Assembly (NCBI RefSeq): GCF_900102265.1
Contig: NZ_FNBH01000002.1
Coordinates: forward strand, 1 to 64,000
DNA length: 64,000 nt
DNA from: Epilithonimonas hungarica
GTDB taxonomy: Bacteria > Bacteroidota > Bacteroidia > Flavobacteriales > Weeksellaceae
Direction: 5' to 3'
This document shows positions 31,866 to 40,939 of this stretch, piece after piece. The notes under the pieces are model-generated. The model was not told where the DNA came from and ran no database searches. It saw only the letters and a list, made by a program, of their open reading frames with translations. The translations under genes were made by a program, and so were the position numbers. Within the stretch, counting starts at the first letter, position 1. Every line of letters starts with the position of its first letter.

Positions 31866-34130
31866 TTAGAAATTAAAGCTTACAGAAAACTGACCTGTTA
31901 ATGGCATAATGTAAGTTCCCGTCAATAATTTTCCGTAGTATGGACTTGCATCGGTAATCAGTTCAGCACCATTGATGGTTCCGCTTGCTCCTCTTTGGTT
32001 CAGGAAGTTGATAACTGTTGCTCCAAGGTTGATGTTTTTATTAACCGTATAACTTACCCCACCAAAAGTTTCCCATCTTGGTGCGAAATATAAAGCGTTG
32101 GTAAGGTTCGCATATTGTTTTGAGAAATATCTGAAACTTGCCCAGAATCTCCACTTGTCAATCGTATAACTTGGGTCGATTTCCATTAAAGTTTTAGCAA
32201 CACCCAACACATTGTTGTCGCTGTAGTTATATGAAGTTCCGAATGCATCAAAATTAAATTTCTTGTAAACCGGATTCTGGAACGTCACCAAATAATGCAA
32301 GTTAAATCCTTTGAATGGCTTTAAAACAAAATCCGTTGTCCATCCCAATGTCTGAATATCGTAATAAACCGTTGCAACCTGCGCCTGAGAACTGTTGGCT
32401 GGATTTACAAGATTGTATCGGTTCAGGTTGTTATTTTTCTTAAGATAGGTCGCCTGAGAAATCAGCTGAATCCAGTCTGTGTTCCAGAACACTCCGATTG
32501 CACCAAGCGGACTTTTAATTTTATTGGTATTGGGTTCAAAAGCCTGTGAATAACTTTCCAGTCTTCTGTTTTCCTCGGTGTAAAGCGCATTGGCGATTAC
32601 TCCAAAGTTTTTACTGATGTTATAAGTAGCATTTAAGCTCCCTCCAATCTGGTAAAAGCTCTGATTAATCTGGTTGAACTGGCTCGGGTCTGTGAAAACG
32701 AATCCGACTGTTCTTGGCGTAAGAGAATATTCTCCGTCAATGATGTGATTTCTTAAATGTAACCCATAGCTTAGGTTAAAGTTATCAGAAACTTTCCATT
32801 CATCTGTTCCATAAACAGACAGTTTATTTTCTGTTCCGCTGTGGTATTCTGCGCCAGCATTGTAGTTGTAGAAACCGTCTACGTCTGTGTTTGGACCGAT
32901 TAATCTTTGAGGCTGCGCGCCAACCGTCTGGTAGAAGAAAGAACGGTTTGAGGTGAATTTATCGATGTGATAATATTGCTCCAAAACACCTACGGTAAGG
33001 TTATGATTTCCCACCTGTTTGTTCAGTGAAAAACGTCCTGCAACACTCGTAATCGGCGTTTCTGGTGTGTACATTGCCAACTGTGTTCCGACTGGACCTG
33101 AATATGCCTGTCCGTTTGAAGCAAGTGTGTAACCAGCCCCCGGCGTAGCATTGAAAATACTTAAAGGAATGCTGTTAGCCATTTTTACTTTTGAGAAGTG
33201 GGCTCGAGTTGAGAATTTGAAATTCCAGCCGTTATTCAGCAAATAATTTCCGACAACGTCAATGTTATGAGAGCTAGACCTGTTATCATTCCCTGCAAGG
33301 TTTGCAAAATAGGTCTGTCCGGAAAGAACGTCTTTAAACTTCATATTTCCCTCACGCACCACATAAGAATCTCTACCGATTTTGAAGTTATCCAGCTCGG
33401 TTACCTTACCTTCCGGTCCGTATTCGAAAACCGCATAATTGGTGAGACTGTACGAATCGGCATATTTGTATAAAACTGAGATTTTACCCTTATCGTCATT
33501 GAAATATTTGGTTAAACCGGCTCTGAAAATCTTTGTTTCATCGGCATTTCTGGCAAAACCCAATTTATAGGTGCTCGGGTCAAAATTGGCGAAGGCACCA
33601 ACTGTGTACGTCCAGCCGTTTTTAGATATCGGACCCGAAACATTGGCATCACCCTGCAGCCAGCCGAAAGTGCTTGTTGTAAATTTTCCTTTGACTTTTA
33701 AATCCTTTGTTCCGATTTGAGAATAAGAGTTGACTGCAAAACCAAGGTCGCCCATTGTGTTGGCCAGCTGGTCCATTTTCAAAAGTCCTGTTTTTTCCAG
33801 GCCTACACTTTGCCTCCAGGTTTTGTTGGGAAGTTCCGGCCAGAAGAAGTAAACGGCAGGCAAGTCATTTTCAAGAATTGTAATTCCACCAACTGTGGAT
33901 GGCAAACCGATATTCACGTCTCTCGGACTTGTGTTGTTGGCCGCGTTCAACATTACGTTTCTGTTGTTATCTTCTTTTGAAGATGTGGTCACAGTTTTTA
34001 CGCCTTCCTCTGTTTTAGCTACATTCAAAGCTTTTTTCACTGCAACAGTATCGGTTTTTTCCTGTCCGAAAGCTGTAGTGAAGGAAAGTATCAATCCAAG
34101 GGCTGATAATTTCAAAGTTGATTTTCTCAT
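31866..34130 (-). CDS. TonB-dependent outer-membrane receptor
   Basis: The 754-aa protein has a signal peptide (about 1-22, ending AFGQ), a plug-like region (about 60-170) and many alternating beta strands ending in a terminal aromatic (SVSFNF). It should import an oligosaccharide or similar ligand. It leads a minus-strand cluster that includes GH3 enzymes and an esterase. No SusD-like lipoprotein is present, so this is a SusC/D-less sugar locus. The plug is short and no TonB box or carboxypeptidase-like N-terminal domain is evident. Confidence 0.8.
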   Translation of the reverse strand: MRKSTLKLSALGLILSFTTAFGQEKTDTVAVKKALNVAKTEEGVKTVTTSSKEDNNRNVMLNAANNTSPRDVNIGLPSTVGGITILENDLPAVYFFWPELPNKTWRQSVGLEKTGLLKMDQLANTMGDLGFAVNSYSQIGTKDLKVKGKFTTSTFGWLQGDANVSGPISKNGWTYTVGAFANFDPSTYKLGFARNADETKIFRAGLTKYFNDDKGKISVLYKYADSYSLTNYAVFEYGPEGKVTELDNFKIGRDSYVVREGNMKFKDVLSGQTYFANLAGNDNRSSSHNIDVVGNYLLNNGWNFKFSTRAHFSKVKMANSIPLSIFNATPGAGYTLASNGQAYSGPVGTQLAMYTPETPITSVAGRFSLNKQVGNHNLTVGVLEQYYHIDKFTSNRSFFYQTVGAQPQRLIGPNTDVDGFYNYNAGAEYHSGTENKLSVYGTDEWKVSDNFNLSYGLHLRNHIIDGEYSLTPRTVGFVFTDPSQFNQINQSFYQIGGSLNATYNISKNFGVIANALYTEENRRLESYSQAFEPNTNKIKSPLGAIGVFWNTDWIQLISQATYLKKNNNLNRYNLVNPANSSQAQVATVYYDIQTLGWTTDFVLKPFKGFNLHYLVTFQNPVYKKFNFDAFGTSYNYSDNNVLGVAKTLMEIDPSYTIDKWRFWASFRYFSKQYANLTNALYFAPRWETFGGVSYTVNKNINLGATVINFLNQRGASGTINGAELITDASPYYGKLLTGTYIMPLTGQFSVSFNF

Positions 34131-34447
34131 TTTCAGTTATATATATTTTAATTTTCTTTCAGAAAAAACAACAAGAAATATAGCAACATCAAAATATGAA
34201 GTTGTAAATAACACAATGATATTGAGGGAATTTACTTCTGAATTATTTCGGTTTGAAATCGAATTTTTGCTGCTGAAAAATTTCTCTATTATATTTTATT
34301 ATTCTCTTTCTTTTTAATGCTTCATATAGAAGCATTACAATTGTACATCAAAATTTTTTAACTTACAAGTAAATATTAATAAAATTTAACATTTATCATA
34401 AATATTTGAAATTCAAGTATTTAATCACTTAAAATCAAGTTTCAAAC

Positions 34448-34470
34448 CATTGATTCATAAAGAATCAATG
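34448..34470. promoter_or_regulatory. Candidate operator palindrome
   Basis: CATTGATTC and GAATCAATG are perfect 9-bp inverted arms around ATAAA. It lies between the divergent regulator and receptor genes, immediately downstream of a minus-strand TATTTTTG -7-like box (34479-34486). It is a plausible binding site for the NUDIX-type regulator. Confidence 0.5.
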
Positions 34471-34544
34471 AAAAATAACAAAAATAACATTTACCATTTT
34501 TACAGGTTAGAGTGTATTATTCCTATATTAACTAAAATTAATGC

Positions 34545-34552
34545 TAAATTTG
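34545..34552 (+). promoter_or_regulatory. -7 box of the regulator gene
   Basis: TAAATTTG fits TAnnTTTG, 15 nt before the first ATG; transcription would begin close to the start codon. Confidence 0.45.
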
Positions 34553-34567
34553 CCTGTCTAGACTTTA

Positions 34568-35326
34568 ATGAAACAGATGGATTCTAAACAACAGATTTTG
34601 CTTCGTTCTAATGAAGCAAAAGAAATTTACTTACCACATATTTCTGCAGACCCTGTTATTTTCGGCTTTGAAAATAATGGTCTAAAAGTGCTTATGCTCC
34701 AAACGAATTATCGTCAAAAATGGTTACTTCCAGGTGGCTATGTAAGAAAAGATGAAGACCTAGACGACGCCGTAGTAAGGATTTTAAAAGATAGAGCCGG
34801 TATTTCCGATGCCTACATGGAAGAGTTCGGGGTTTTTGGTAAAAAAGACAGAAGTGAATTCTTTTTTGAAGATTTTGATGAGACTTTGTTTCATAAGCAG
34901 CGCTTTATTTCCATAGGCTATTTAGCACTATACAATCCATCCAATACTATACTTGTAAAGGACGATATTAGTAATGCCTGCGATTGGATCTTTCTTGATG
35001 AGTTGGACAATATTGATATTGCAATGGACCATCGTGAGATCATAGAGAAAGCCTTACTTACATTAAGGGAAAAAATATCCATCAAACCTATAGGTTACAA
35101 TCTTCTTCCTGAAAAATTCACTTTATCCGAATTGCAAAAACTATACGAGACCATACTGGGAAAAGAACTTAATCGGGGAAACTTTTACCGAAAGATCAAA
35201 AATCTTGGAATTCTGAAAAAGCTTGACGAACGTCGCCGAGGGGGCGCACATAAAGCTCCGGACCTCTACTCCTTTGATGAGCAGAACTATAACAAGGCTC
35301 TGGAAAATGGTTTGAACAATTGGTAA
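34568..35326 (+). CDS. NUDIX-domain transcriptional regulator (AraR/NrtR type)
   Basis: The 252-aa protein has an N-terminal NUDIX fold (about 25-160) and a C-terminal winged-helix DNA-binding domain (about 170-245, with LSELQKLYETIL and RGNFYRKIKNL). The NUDIX box is GYVRKDEDLDDAVVRILKDR: the first Gly, Glu and Arg are kept, but the RE and EE catalytic positions are I and DR. It therefore has probably lost hydrolysis and uses the fold to bind a ligand, as known for AraR in Bacteroides. Divergent orientation from the receptor/GH3 locus suggests it controls that locus. A start at MDSK is also possible. Confidence 0.85.
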   Translation: MKQMDSKQQILLRSNEAKEIYLPHISADPVIFGFENNGLKVLMLQTNYRQKWLLPGGYVRKDEDLDDAVVRILKDRAGISDAYMEEFGVFGKKDRSEFFFEDFDETLFHKQRFISIGYLALYNPSNTILVKDDISNACDWIFLDELDNIDIAMDHREIIEKALLTLREKISIKPIGYNLLPEKFTLSELQKLYETILGKELNRGNFYRKIKNLGILKKLDERRRGGAHKAPDLYSFDEQNYNKALENGLNNW

Positions 35327-35399
35327 ACCATATTATTCCCTTCCAGGTATAATTAATATGCTTTATTAGTAATATATTCGTATAATAAAAGTCTTTGTT

Positions 35400-35945
35400 A
35401 TGAGAAAAATAATTCTTTCGATCTGCACCATTGCTATTCTACAATCTTGCGTGGTCTCAACTGCTGCAAAAGTAGTGAAAGGTGTTGCAAAAGTAGGTTA
35501 CAAAACTGTAAAGGGCACAGTAAAGGGTGTTAGCTGGGCGGTAAGCAAAGCCAATGGTAAAATAGATAAAGACCGTATAGATGGAACCTGGAAAGTCATA
35601 GGTGTTTATAAAGGTTCTTTCGAAACTTTTAGCAATGACCAAGCTCCCGACAGCTCGTTCAACAGTGAATGTGTAGAAGGTTTTGATCAAATTGTTTTCA
35701 ATTCCAAAAGGTCGAAGTTTAAACCTGTCCATTGTAGTACAGAGAAAGAAGACTGGCAAAAGTATGATTTTGAATTCGGGAAAAATCCTCTGACGAAAGA
35801 GAAGGAAAATTATATCGAGTATAATTCCAACAACTATATTTCTGTAATTGATATCAATAGCAAAACAATGGTCCTAGAAGGAAACCTGATGCCTAAATTG
35901 GCTTTTTCCGGAGCTAAACTTTACCTATTGGAAAGGATTAAGTAA
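35400..35945 (+). CDS. Lipocalin-like lipoprotein, unknown
   Basis: The 181-aa product has a lipoprotein signal (ILQSC, Cys16). After a Lys/Val-rich amphipathic stretch (about 20-50) comes a small beta-rich domain starting GTWKVIGVYKG and ending LEGNLMPKLAFSGAKLYLLERI, which resembles lipocalin-like domains. No partner gene is close. Its role is unknown. Confidence 0.65.
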   Translation: MRKIILSICTIAILQSCVVSTAAKVVKGVAKVGYKTVKGTVKGVSWAVSKANGKIDKDRIDGTWKVIGVYKGSFETFSNDQAPDSSFNSECVEGFDQIVFNSKRSKFKPVHCSTEKEDWQKYDFEFGKNPLTKEKENYIEYNSNNYISVIDINSKTMVLEGNLMPKLAFSGAKLYLLERIK

Positions 35946-36133
35946 TCATAAAAAACGGATAAATGATATTTTCTACAGTAACACTATAATAAATAAAGCA
36001 GTGATGCGTGTGAAAATCAAACTTCCGAATGCACCATCCTGATTTTGAGTCTCACGATATATTCTCCTGTTCCATGTATTCCCATTATATTTTTTTCAAG
36101 TGTACTGAAAACCATAATACTAAAAAAAACAAA

Positions 36134-36161
36134 AAAAAGCATTGAAAATCAATGCTTTTAC
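36134..36161 (-). terminator. Terminator of tRNA-Ser(GGA)
   Basis: AAAAGCATTG and CAATGCTTTT arms around AAAAT. It lies just downstream of the minus-strand tRNA, followed by T-rich sequence. Confidence 0.8.
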
Positions 36162-36164
36162 TTG

Positions 36165-36251
36165 CAGAAAGGAAGGGATTCGAACCCTCGATACAGTTAC
36201 CCGTATACTACCTTTCCAGGGTAGCTCCTTCAACCACTCGGACACCTTTCT
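36165..36251 (-). tRNA. tRNA-Ser(GGA)
   Basis: Acceptor AGAAAGG/CCTTTCT, anticodon loop CTGGAAA (anticodon GGA), long variable arm and T-loop GGTTCGAATCC. The CCA end is not encoded (CAA follows the discriminator). Confidence 0.95.
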
Positions 36252-36295
36252 AATTGAGGTTGCAAATATAATGAAATATCCCGATCCCCAAAATA

Positions 36296-37315
36296 TTATT
36301 GAAACTCTTCTGTAACTTCTCCACAAATATTTTTGGTGAAAATTTCTGAGAAGCTTTTATTGTATTTTGGATTTTTTAAAATGTGCATACATTTTGTGAT
36401 TGCAGATTCCGCGGTCATATCTTTTCCGCTGATAGCTCCGATTTTTGTAAAAATATTACTGTTGCTGTATTTTCCAAAGCTAATCCCGCCAGAAATACAT
36501 TGGCTTATCACTACAATCTCAATTCCTCGAGACCTTAACTCCTGAAGAACCGATTGCGTTTTATCGTTATTGAAGATCGTCCCTGAACCAAAAACCTGAA
36601 GAACAATTGCTTCCGGAGTTTTAAGTTCTAATAAAGATCCGAAGTTCATTCCCGGGAATATCCTGTAGAAAAGAACATTTTCATTGAGATAAGTATCCAG
36701 TTCAAATTGGCCTCTGGAATTCCATAGCAAATCTTTTTCTATGTTAAGATGGACACCCGATTGTCCCAGGATAGGATAATTCGGACTTTGATAAGCATCA
36801 AAAAATTCGGCTGAATATTTCAGGCTTCTGTTTCCGCGGAGAAGTTTATATTCAAAATAAACAGCTACTTCTTTTATAACCGCTTCATCATTTTCATAAA
36901 GACTGGCGTAATATAAACTTGTCAAAAGATTTTCTTTCGCATCTGTCCGCAAATCTCCAATTGGTAATTGAGAACCTGTCAGAATCACTGGTTTTCCAAG
37001 ATTCTTAAGCATAAAACTAAGCGCAGACGCTGTATAAGACATCGTATCGGTTCCGTGAAGGATCAGGAAGCCATCAAAAGCATCATAGTTTTTATGAATC
37101 CATTCCGCAATCATTCGCCATTCATTAGGCCCCATATCAGAAGAATCAACAGGCTTTTCGAATGGATGAACAGAAACCTCGCACTCGAGAAGATTCATTT
37201 CCGGGATTCTTTTGAAAATGGTGGAAAAATCAAACGGAACCAGACTTCCTGTGGTGTAATCTTTTTCCATACCGATGGTTCCGCCGGTGTATATTAATAG
37301 GACTTTTCTTTTCAT
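36296..37315 (-). CDS. ansA: Type I L-asparaginase
   Basis: The 339-aa protein hydrolyses L-asparagine to aspartate and ammonia. It shows the two conserved threonine motifs: TGGTIGM at about 10-16 and HGTDTMSYTA at about 90-99, the latter with the T-D-(K-coupled) second active-site triad. There is no signal peptide, which fits the cytoplasmic type I enzyme. Length is normal. It is a single gene just upstream of tRNA-Ser(GGA). Confidence 0.92.
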   Translation of the reverse strand: MKRKVLLIYTGGTIGMEKDYTTGSLVPFDFSTIFKRIPEMNLLECEVSVHPFEKPVDSSDMGPNEWRMIAEWIHKNYDAFDGFLILHGTDTMSYTASALSFMLKNLGKPVILTGSQLPIGDLRTDAKENLLTSLYYASLYENDEAVIKEVAVYFEYKLLRGNRSLKYSAEFFDAYQSPNYPILGQSGVHLNIEKDLLWNSRGQFELDTYLNENVLFYRIFPGMNFGSLLELKTPEAIVLQVFGSGTIFNNDKTQSVLQELRSRGIEIVVISQCISGGISFGKYSNSNIFTKIGAISGKDMTAESAITKCMHILKNPKYNKSFSEIFTKNICGEVTEEFQ

Positions 37316-37344
37316 AAGAGAATGTTGATTCGAAGGTGAAAACT

Positions 37345-37424
37345 GCAGCCCGACTTGAACGGAGCTCTTTTTCTTTTTTTGCCAAAAAAGAAAAAAGCGG
37401 GAGTGGAAGGCGGATTAAGCTGCC
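37345..37424. repeat. Dispersed repeat (CAGCCCGACTTGAACGGA family), copy 2
   Basis: Same ends as the copy at 29380-29483 (GCAGCCCGACTTGAACGGA at the start; GGGAGTGGAAGGCGGA..AAGCTGCC at the end), with an A/T-rich centre that can form a hairpin. Confidence 0.8.
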
Positions 37425-37477
37425 ATAGAAAACCTCAGCAAAAGTAAAATTTTAATCTGAATCGGGAAAATAAAAAA

Positions 37478-37497
37478 TGCCCGTTAAAAAACGAGCA
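37478..37497 (-). terminator. Terminator of serA
   Basis: On the minus strand TGCTCGTT and AACGGGCA (one mismatch) are followed by T6. Confidence 0.7.
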
Positions 37498-37519
37498 GTT
37501 TATTTGTATTTAAGTTAAA

Positions 37520-38476
37520 TTATTTAACCAAAAGAATGCTGGCAATCTGATTTGCCAACTCAGTTCCGATTCTGTCCTGAGCTTCTTCCGTAGCTGCACC
37601 TGTGTGAGGTGTCAAGGAGATTTTCGGATGCGTCAAGATTTGTTCAGAAGGCGTTGGTTCGTTCTCGAAAACATCAAGACCTGCAAACGCTAATTTTCCG
37701 CTGTCAAGTGCTTCTATCAAAGCTTCTTCGTCAATCACACCTCCTCTAGCACAATTTACGATCGCTGCACCAGTTTTCATTTTTGCCAATTCCGTTTTTC
37801 CGATGATCGGGCCATTCTGAGCAGGAACGTGAAGCGTGATAAAATCTGAGTGCTGAATCAATTGCTCCAACGGCTCCGTTTCTATCTCCACATTAATATA
37901 TTGCTGATTGTAGAAATCTACACGTACACTTGCTTTCCCGATTCTCGTATCAGAAGCAATCACTTTCATTCCCAATCCAAGGGCGATTCTTGCAACTTCT
38001 TGTCCGATTCTTCCGATTCCTACGATTCCGATAGTTTTCCCTCTCAGTTCGATTCCAGCTTCATATTTTTTCTTAAGTTTTGCAAATTCGGTATTACCTT
38101 TCACAGGCATTTGTCTGTTAGAGTCCTGAAGAAATCTGCTTCCTGAAAAAAGATGCGCAAATACCAATTCCGCTACAGACTCCGATGAAGCTGCCGGCGT
38201 GTTGATCACGTGTTTTCCTTTCTCTCTCGCATAAGCAACTTCGATGTTGTCCATTCCTACTCCACCTCTACCGATGATCTCCAGACTTGGACAGTTGTCC
38301 ACCATTTCCTTCGTCACTTTCGTTGCGCTTCTTACAAGCAAAACCGTTACCTGATTTTCGTTGATATAAGCGATCAGATTTTCTTGAGCCACTTTGTCTG
38401 TGATTACCTCAAATCCATTTTCTTTAAGAGCATCTATTCCAGACTGTGTTAATCCGTCATTAGCAAGTACTTTCAT
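37520..38476 (-). CDS. serA: D-3-phosphoglycerate dehydrogenase
   Basis: The 318-aa enzyme oxidises 3-phosphoglycerate in the first step of serine biosynthesis. It has the Rossmann NAD-binding motif VGIGRIGQEVA (about 148-158), the catalytic Arg in CARGGVIDEEAL, a Glu further along and His in HTGAATEEA. It is the short form with no ACT or regulatory domain, so direct serine feedback by the classical site is not expected. Related 2-hydroxyacid dehydrogenases share the fold; the serine role is the best guess. Confidence 0.85.
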   Translation of the reverse strand: MKVLANDGLTQSGIDALKENGFEVITDKVAQENLIAYINENQVTVLLVRSATKVTKEMVDNCPSLEIIGRGGVGMDNIEVAYAREKGKHVINTPAASSESVAELVFAHLFSGSRFLQDSNRQMPVKGNTEFAKLKKKYEAGIELRGKTIGIVGIGRIGQEVARIALGLGMKVIASDTRIGKASVRVDFYNQQYINVEIETEPLEQLIQHSDFITLHVPAQNGPIIGKTELAKMKTGAAIVNCARGGVIDEEALIEALDSGKLAFAGLDVFENEPTPSEQILTHPKISLTPHTGAATEEAQDRIGTELANQIASILLVK

Positions 38477-38606
38477 TATAAATTGTATATTTTTTTGAAG
38501 AACAGAATATGTTCGTTAATTAATTGGTTTAGGAACTTGACCCCGCTTTTTTCTGATTTTATAAAATCACAGAGTCAATCGGGGCTATGGGCTTTTTCAT
38601 CAAATC

Positions 38607-38640
38607 AAAAATTCCCGAAAGTTTGAGGCTCGGGAATTTT
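38607..38640 (-). terminator. Terminator after the HAD gene
   Basis: AAAATTCCCGA and TCGGGAATTTT arms around an 11-nt loop, with T-run on the minus strand. Confidence 0.8.
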
Positions 38641-38656
38641 TTGATCAGATATATTT

Positions 38657-39058
38657 TTAGTCACGAAAAACTTCTATGGTCACTTGTTTTTCAACCATAT
38701 CCGTGAATTTCCCTTTGTATCTCGTTGCCTTCACAAGGTGATTGTCTATCCAATGGTAGTTTCCACCTCTTGGTTTTCCAAGCAAAACGCTATGATACTT
38801 GAAACCGTGTTTGTTCAACCAAGTTTCTGTAATTTCTCTCAAATCTTCGGTTCTGGAAGTGAAGAAACAAATCTGATGACCCTCGTCATACCACTTATTA
38901 ATGGTTGCCAAAGCATCCGGAAATGGCTCGCAGGTCACCATTCTTTCTGGTTCTTCATTAGGAACATCATCTGTAATCGTTCCATCGATATCGATAAGGT
39001 AATTCTTCACATCACCTTTCAGCATTGGGCTCAGATGTTCTTTGTATTCTAATTCCAT
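38657..39058 (-). CDS. HAD-superfamily phosphatase-like protein
   Basis: The 133-aa protein has HAD motif I in LIDIDGTITDD (D23 and D25), motif II FFTSRTED (about 68-75), and a later Lys/GlyN and IDNH segment for motifs III/IV. The very short length leaves room for little or no cap domain. Substrate is unknown; phosphoheptose or nucleotide-type substrates are only guesses. Confidence 0.7.
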   Translation of the reverse strand: MELEYKEHLSPMLKGDVKNYLIDIDGTITDDVPNEEPERMVTCEPFPDALATINKWYDEGHQICFFTSRTEDLREITETWLNKHGFKYHSVLLGKPRGGNYHWIDNHLVKATRYKGKFTDMVEKQVTIEVFRD

Positions 39059-39235
39059 ATTTGTTAAAATTGAAGTTGCAAAATTATATATTTCTACTCG
39101 GACTCACAAATTATTATTAAAAGCTTAATAAAACTTTAATTTTATAGAAAATTTTTAAGAAAAATATCCTTTTAGTTTTACCAAAACCCTTCTTCAAATG
39201 GATTTTTTAAACCTAACAATTTTTTTATTCGATAA

Positions 39236-39262
39236 AAAAACACTCCAATAATGAAGTGTTTT
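39236..39262. terminator. Hairpin terminator
   Basis: AAAACACT and AGTGTTTT arms around CCAATAATGA, with A- and T-runs on the two sides. Confidence 0.7.
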
Positions 39263-39327
39263 TATGATTTTAGTAAAAAAAATAATGAATTAACTTGCAT
39301 TATAAAAGTTATTAAGAATTAGGCTGA

Positions 39328-39606
39328 TCATTCTTGTTTTCGTTTTGTAGATAATAGCTGAGGCTGCTTCTTTTCAGAGATCATTTGATCTTTCTTTGTC
39401 GTATCCATTTTATTAATGATCATAGGTTTTGCAAACCTGCCCATGGAATTCAAAACAATTACGTTTTTTTGCACACTATCAATTGTAAGGATGTTACCTT
39501 CTTTGTTTTTTATTGCTGATATATTCCCATTTCTGGCATTAGAAGCTAACTGGGAAAAGGATTTTGTAGAAATACACAAAATGAATATTATAAGTATTTT
39601 CATCAT
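39328..39606 (-). CDS. Small secreted protein of unknown function
   Basis: The 92-aa product has a signal peptide (about 1-18, ending SFSQ) and a basic, Gln/Lys-rich tail. No motif is recognised. It starts 5 nt after the collagen-like gene on the same strand, so it probably belongs to that operon. Confidence 0.6.
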   Translation of the reverse strand: MMKILIIFILCISTKSFSQLASNARNGNISAIKNKEGNILTIDSVQKNVIVLNSMGRFAKPMIINKMDTTKKDQMISEKKQPQLLSTKRKQE

Positions 39607-39611
39607 ATCAA

Positions 39612-40922
39612 TTAGTTTAGAATCAAAATTGTCATTTCACCAGGGTTGGTATCAGCAGCAGAATTACCTCCAATATCTACTGGTGATGTACCATTTGATC
39701 TAAATGTACGCAAATCAATTGTATGGGTTCCTGCCGGCAAGCTGATCATCGTATTAATAGCACAAGTATTGAAGCTATTTTGCGATGTACCATTTATGTT
39801 ACTAAAACGATTCCATCCTCCATTAGCCAAAAAATTATTATTAACATAAACTACCACATCAACATTAGAATAAGCACCACTTGTTGTCACTGTATTTCGC
39901 GCTCCAATAGTAGCCCAAATAGCAACGGTTGCAGGCGAAGACAGCGTAAAGGTTTGAGTGAGCCCAGGTTGCATTGTTGGCGTATTAGATGCTACAGCAA
40001 GCCTTCCAGCAGAACCATAAACATGATATTTTTGAATTACACCAGAGGAACCCTGAGCACCGGTTGCGCCTACTGCCCCAGTATTACCCGTAGCTCCTTG
40101 TATACCTTGAATCCCCTGCAAACCTGTTGGACCAGTTGCTCCTGTTACTCCTTGAGAGCCCGTAGCTCCTGTTGCTCCAACAACACCCTGTGGGCCTGCT
40201 GGACCAATTGCACCCGTTACCCCTTGTGCACCAGTTGCGCCTTGAAGACCTTGCAAACCCGTAGCTCCAGTTGCACCTGTAGCTCCTTGAGAGCCCGTAG
40301 CTCCCGTTACTCCAGCAATACCCTGCGAACCTGTTGGACCAGTTGCACCAGTTACTCCTTGCGCGCCAGTTGGGCCTTGAATACCCTGAATTCCTTGCAA
40401 ACCTGTAGGACCAGTTGCTCCTGTAACTCCTTGAGAGCCCGTAGCTCCCGTTACTCCAGCAATACCCTGTGAACCTGCTGGGCCAGTCGCTCCTGTAGCT
40501 CCCGGAGGACCAGGAACCGAACTACCCGAACTCTTTGCATATAAGGCATAGGGTACACTCAACATTTGTGATGTTCCTGAGATGACATAATTATTTCCTC
40601 CGGAAGGATCTGTCTCCGTTTTAAAAAAATAAGTATCGGAACCCCAGTCTATAGTGGAAAAAGACCCACTCAGAACACTTCCTTCACCTATTCTCACACT
40701 CAAAAGTCCATTGATATTAGTCTGTGATGTCTGAGTCTCAGAATAGACTACCGTGCCAGAAGCTGAACCTTTCAATATTGAAAATCTGACTCCTACACTC
40801 TGGTTCTTGACCAATTCATTATTTTGATTTCTTATTACCGCCTGATAGCTTATCAAATCGCTGGATTGAGCCATCAAAAAAGCGGAAGCAAGCGTTCCTA
40901 AAAGAGTAATGCTTTTTCTCAT
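39612..40922 (-). CDS. Exported collagen-like (Gly-X-Y) protein
   Basis: The 436-aa protein has a signal peptide (about 1-19, ending LMAQ), an N-terminal beta-rich domain (about 22-130), about 51 uninterrupted G-X-Y triplets from G138 to about 291 (rich in GAT, GPT, GIQ and GVT), and a C-terminal beta-rich globular domain (about 296-436) reminiscent of TNF/C1q-like heads found on bacterial collagen-like proteins. It should form trimeric surface fibres. It is flanked by a T9SS sorting-domain protein 17 nt upstream and a small secreted protein downstream, so all three may build one surface structure. Confidence 0.88.
   Translation of the reverse strand: MRKSITLLGTLASAFLMAQSSDLISYQAVIRNQNNELVKNQSVGVRFSILKGSASGTVVYSETQTSQTNINGLLSVRIGEGSVLSGSFSTIDWGSDTYFFKTETDPSGGNNYVISGTSQMLSVPYALYAKSSGSSVPGPPGATGATGPAGSQGIAGVTGATGSQGVTGATGPTGLQGIQGIQGPTGAQGVTGATGPTGSQGIAGVTGATGSQGATGATGATGLQGLQGATGAQGVTGAIGPAGPQGVVGATGATGSQGVTGATGPTGLQGIQGIQGATGNTGAVGATGAQGSSGVIQKYHVYGSAGRLAVASNTPTMQPGLTQTFTLSSPATVAIWATIGARNTVTTSGAYSNVDVVVYVNNNFLANGGWNRFSNINGTSQNSFNTCAINTMISLPAGTHTIDLRTFRSNGTSPVDIGGNSAADTNPGEMTILILN
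40049..40511 (-). repeat. Gly-X-Y coding repeat
   Basis: Nine-base periodicity in codons for G-X-Y triplets, with larger blocks (containing LQGIQGIQG and [11 protein letters not shown]) that recur. Such arrays change length by slippage or recombination. Confidence 0.85.
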
Positions 40923-40939
40923 AGTTTATATGTTTTAGA

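Larger units (their letters stand above)
34131..34567. other. Divergent regulatory region
   Basis: A 437-bp AT-rich gap between the receptor (minus) and the regulator (plus). It contains the palindrome at 34448-34470 and -7-like boxes on both strands; no gene is seen. Confidence 0.6.

Noticed and set aside
39723-40472. Plus-strand 249-aa Cys/Ser-rich frame
   Set aside because: Antisense to the Gly-X-Y repeat; its repeated composition mirrors the collagen-like codons.
40046-40511. Regular repeats that might be read as a CRISPR array
   Set aside because: Periodicity is nine bases in phase with codons for G-X-Y, there are no unique spacers, and no cas genes are present.
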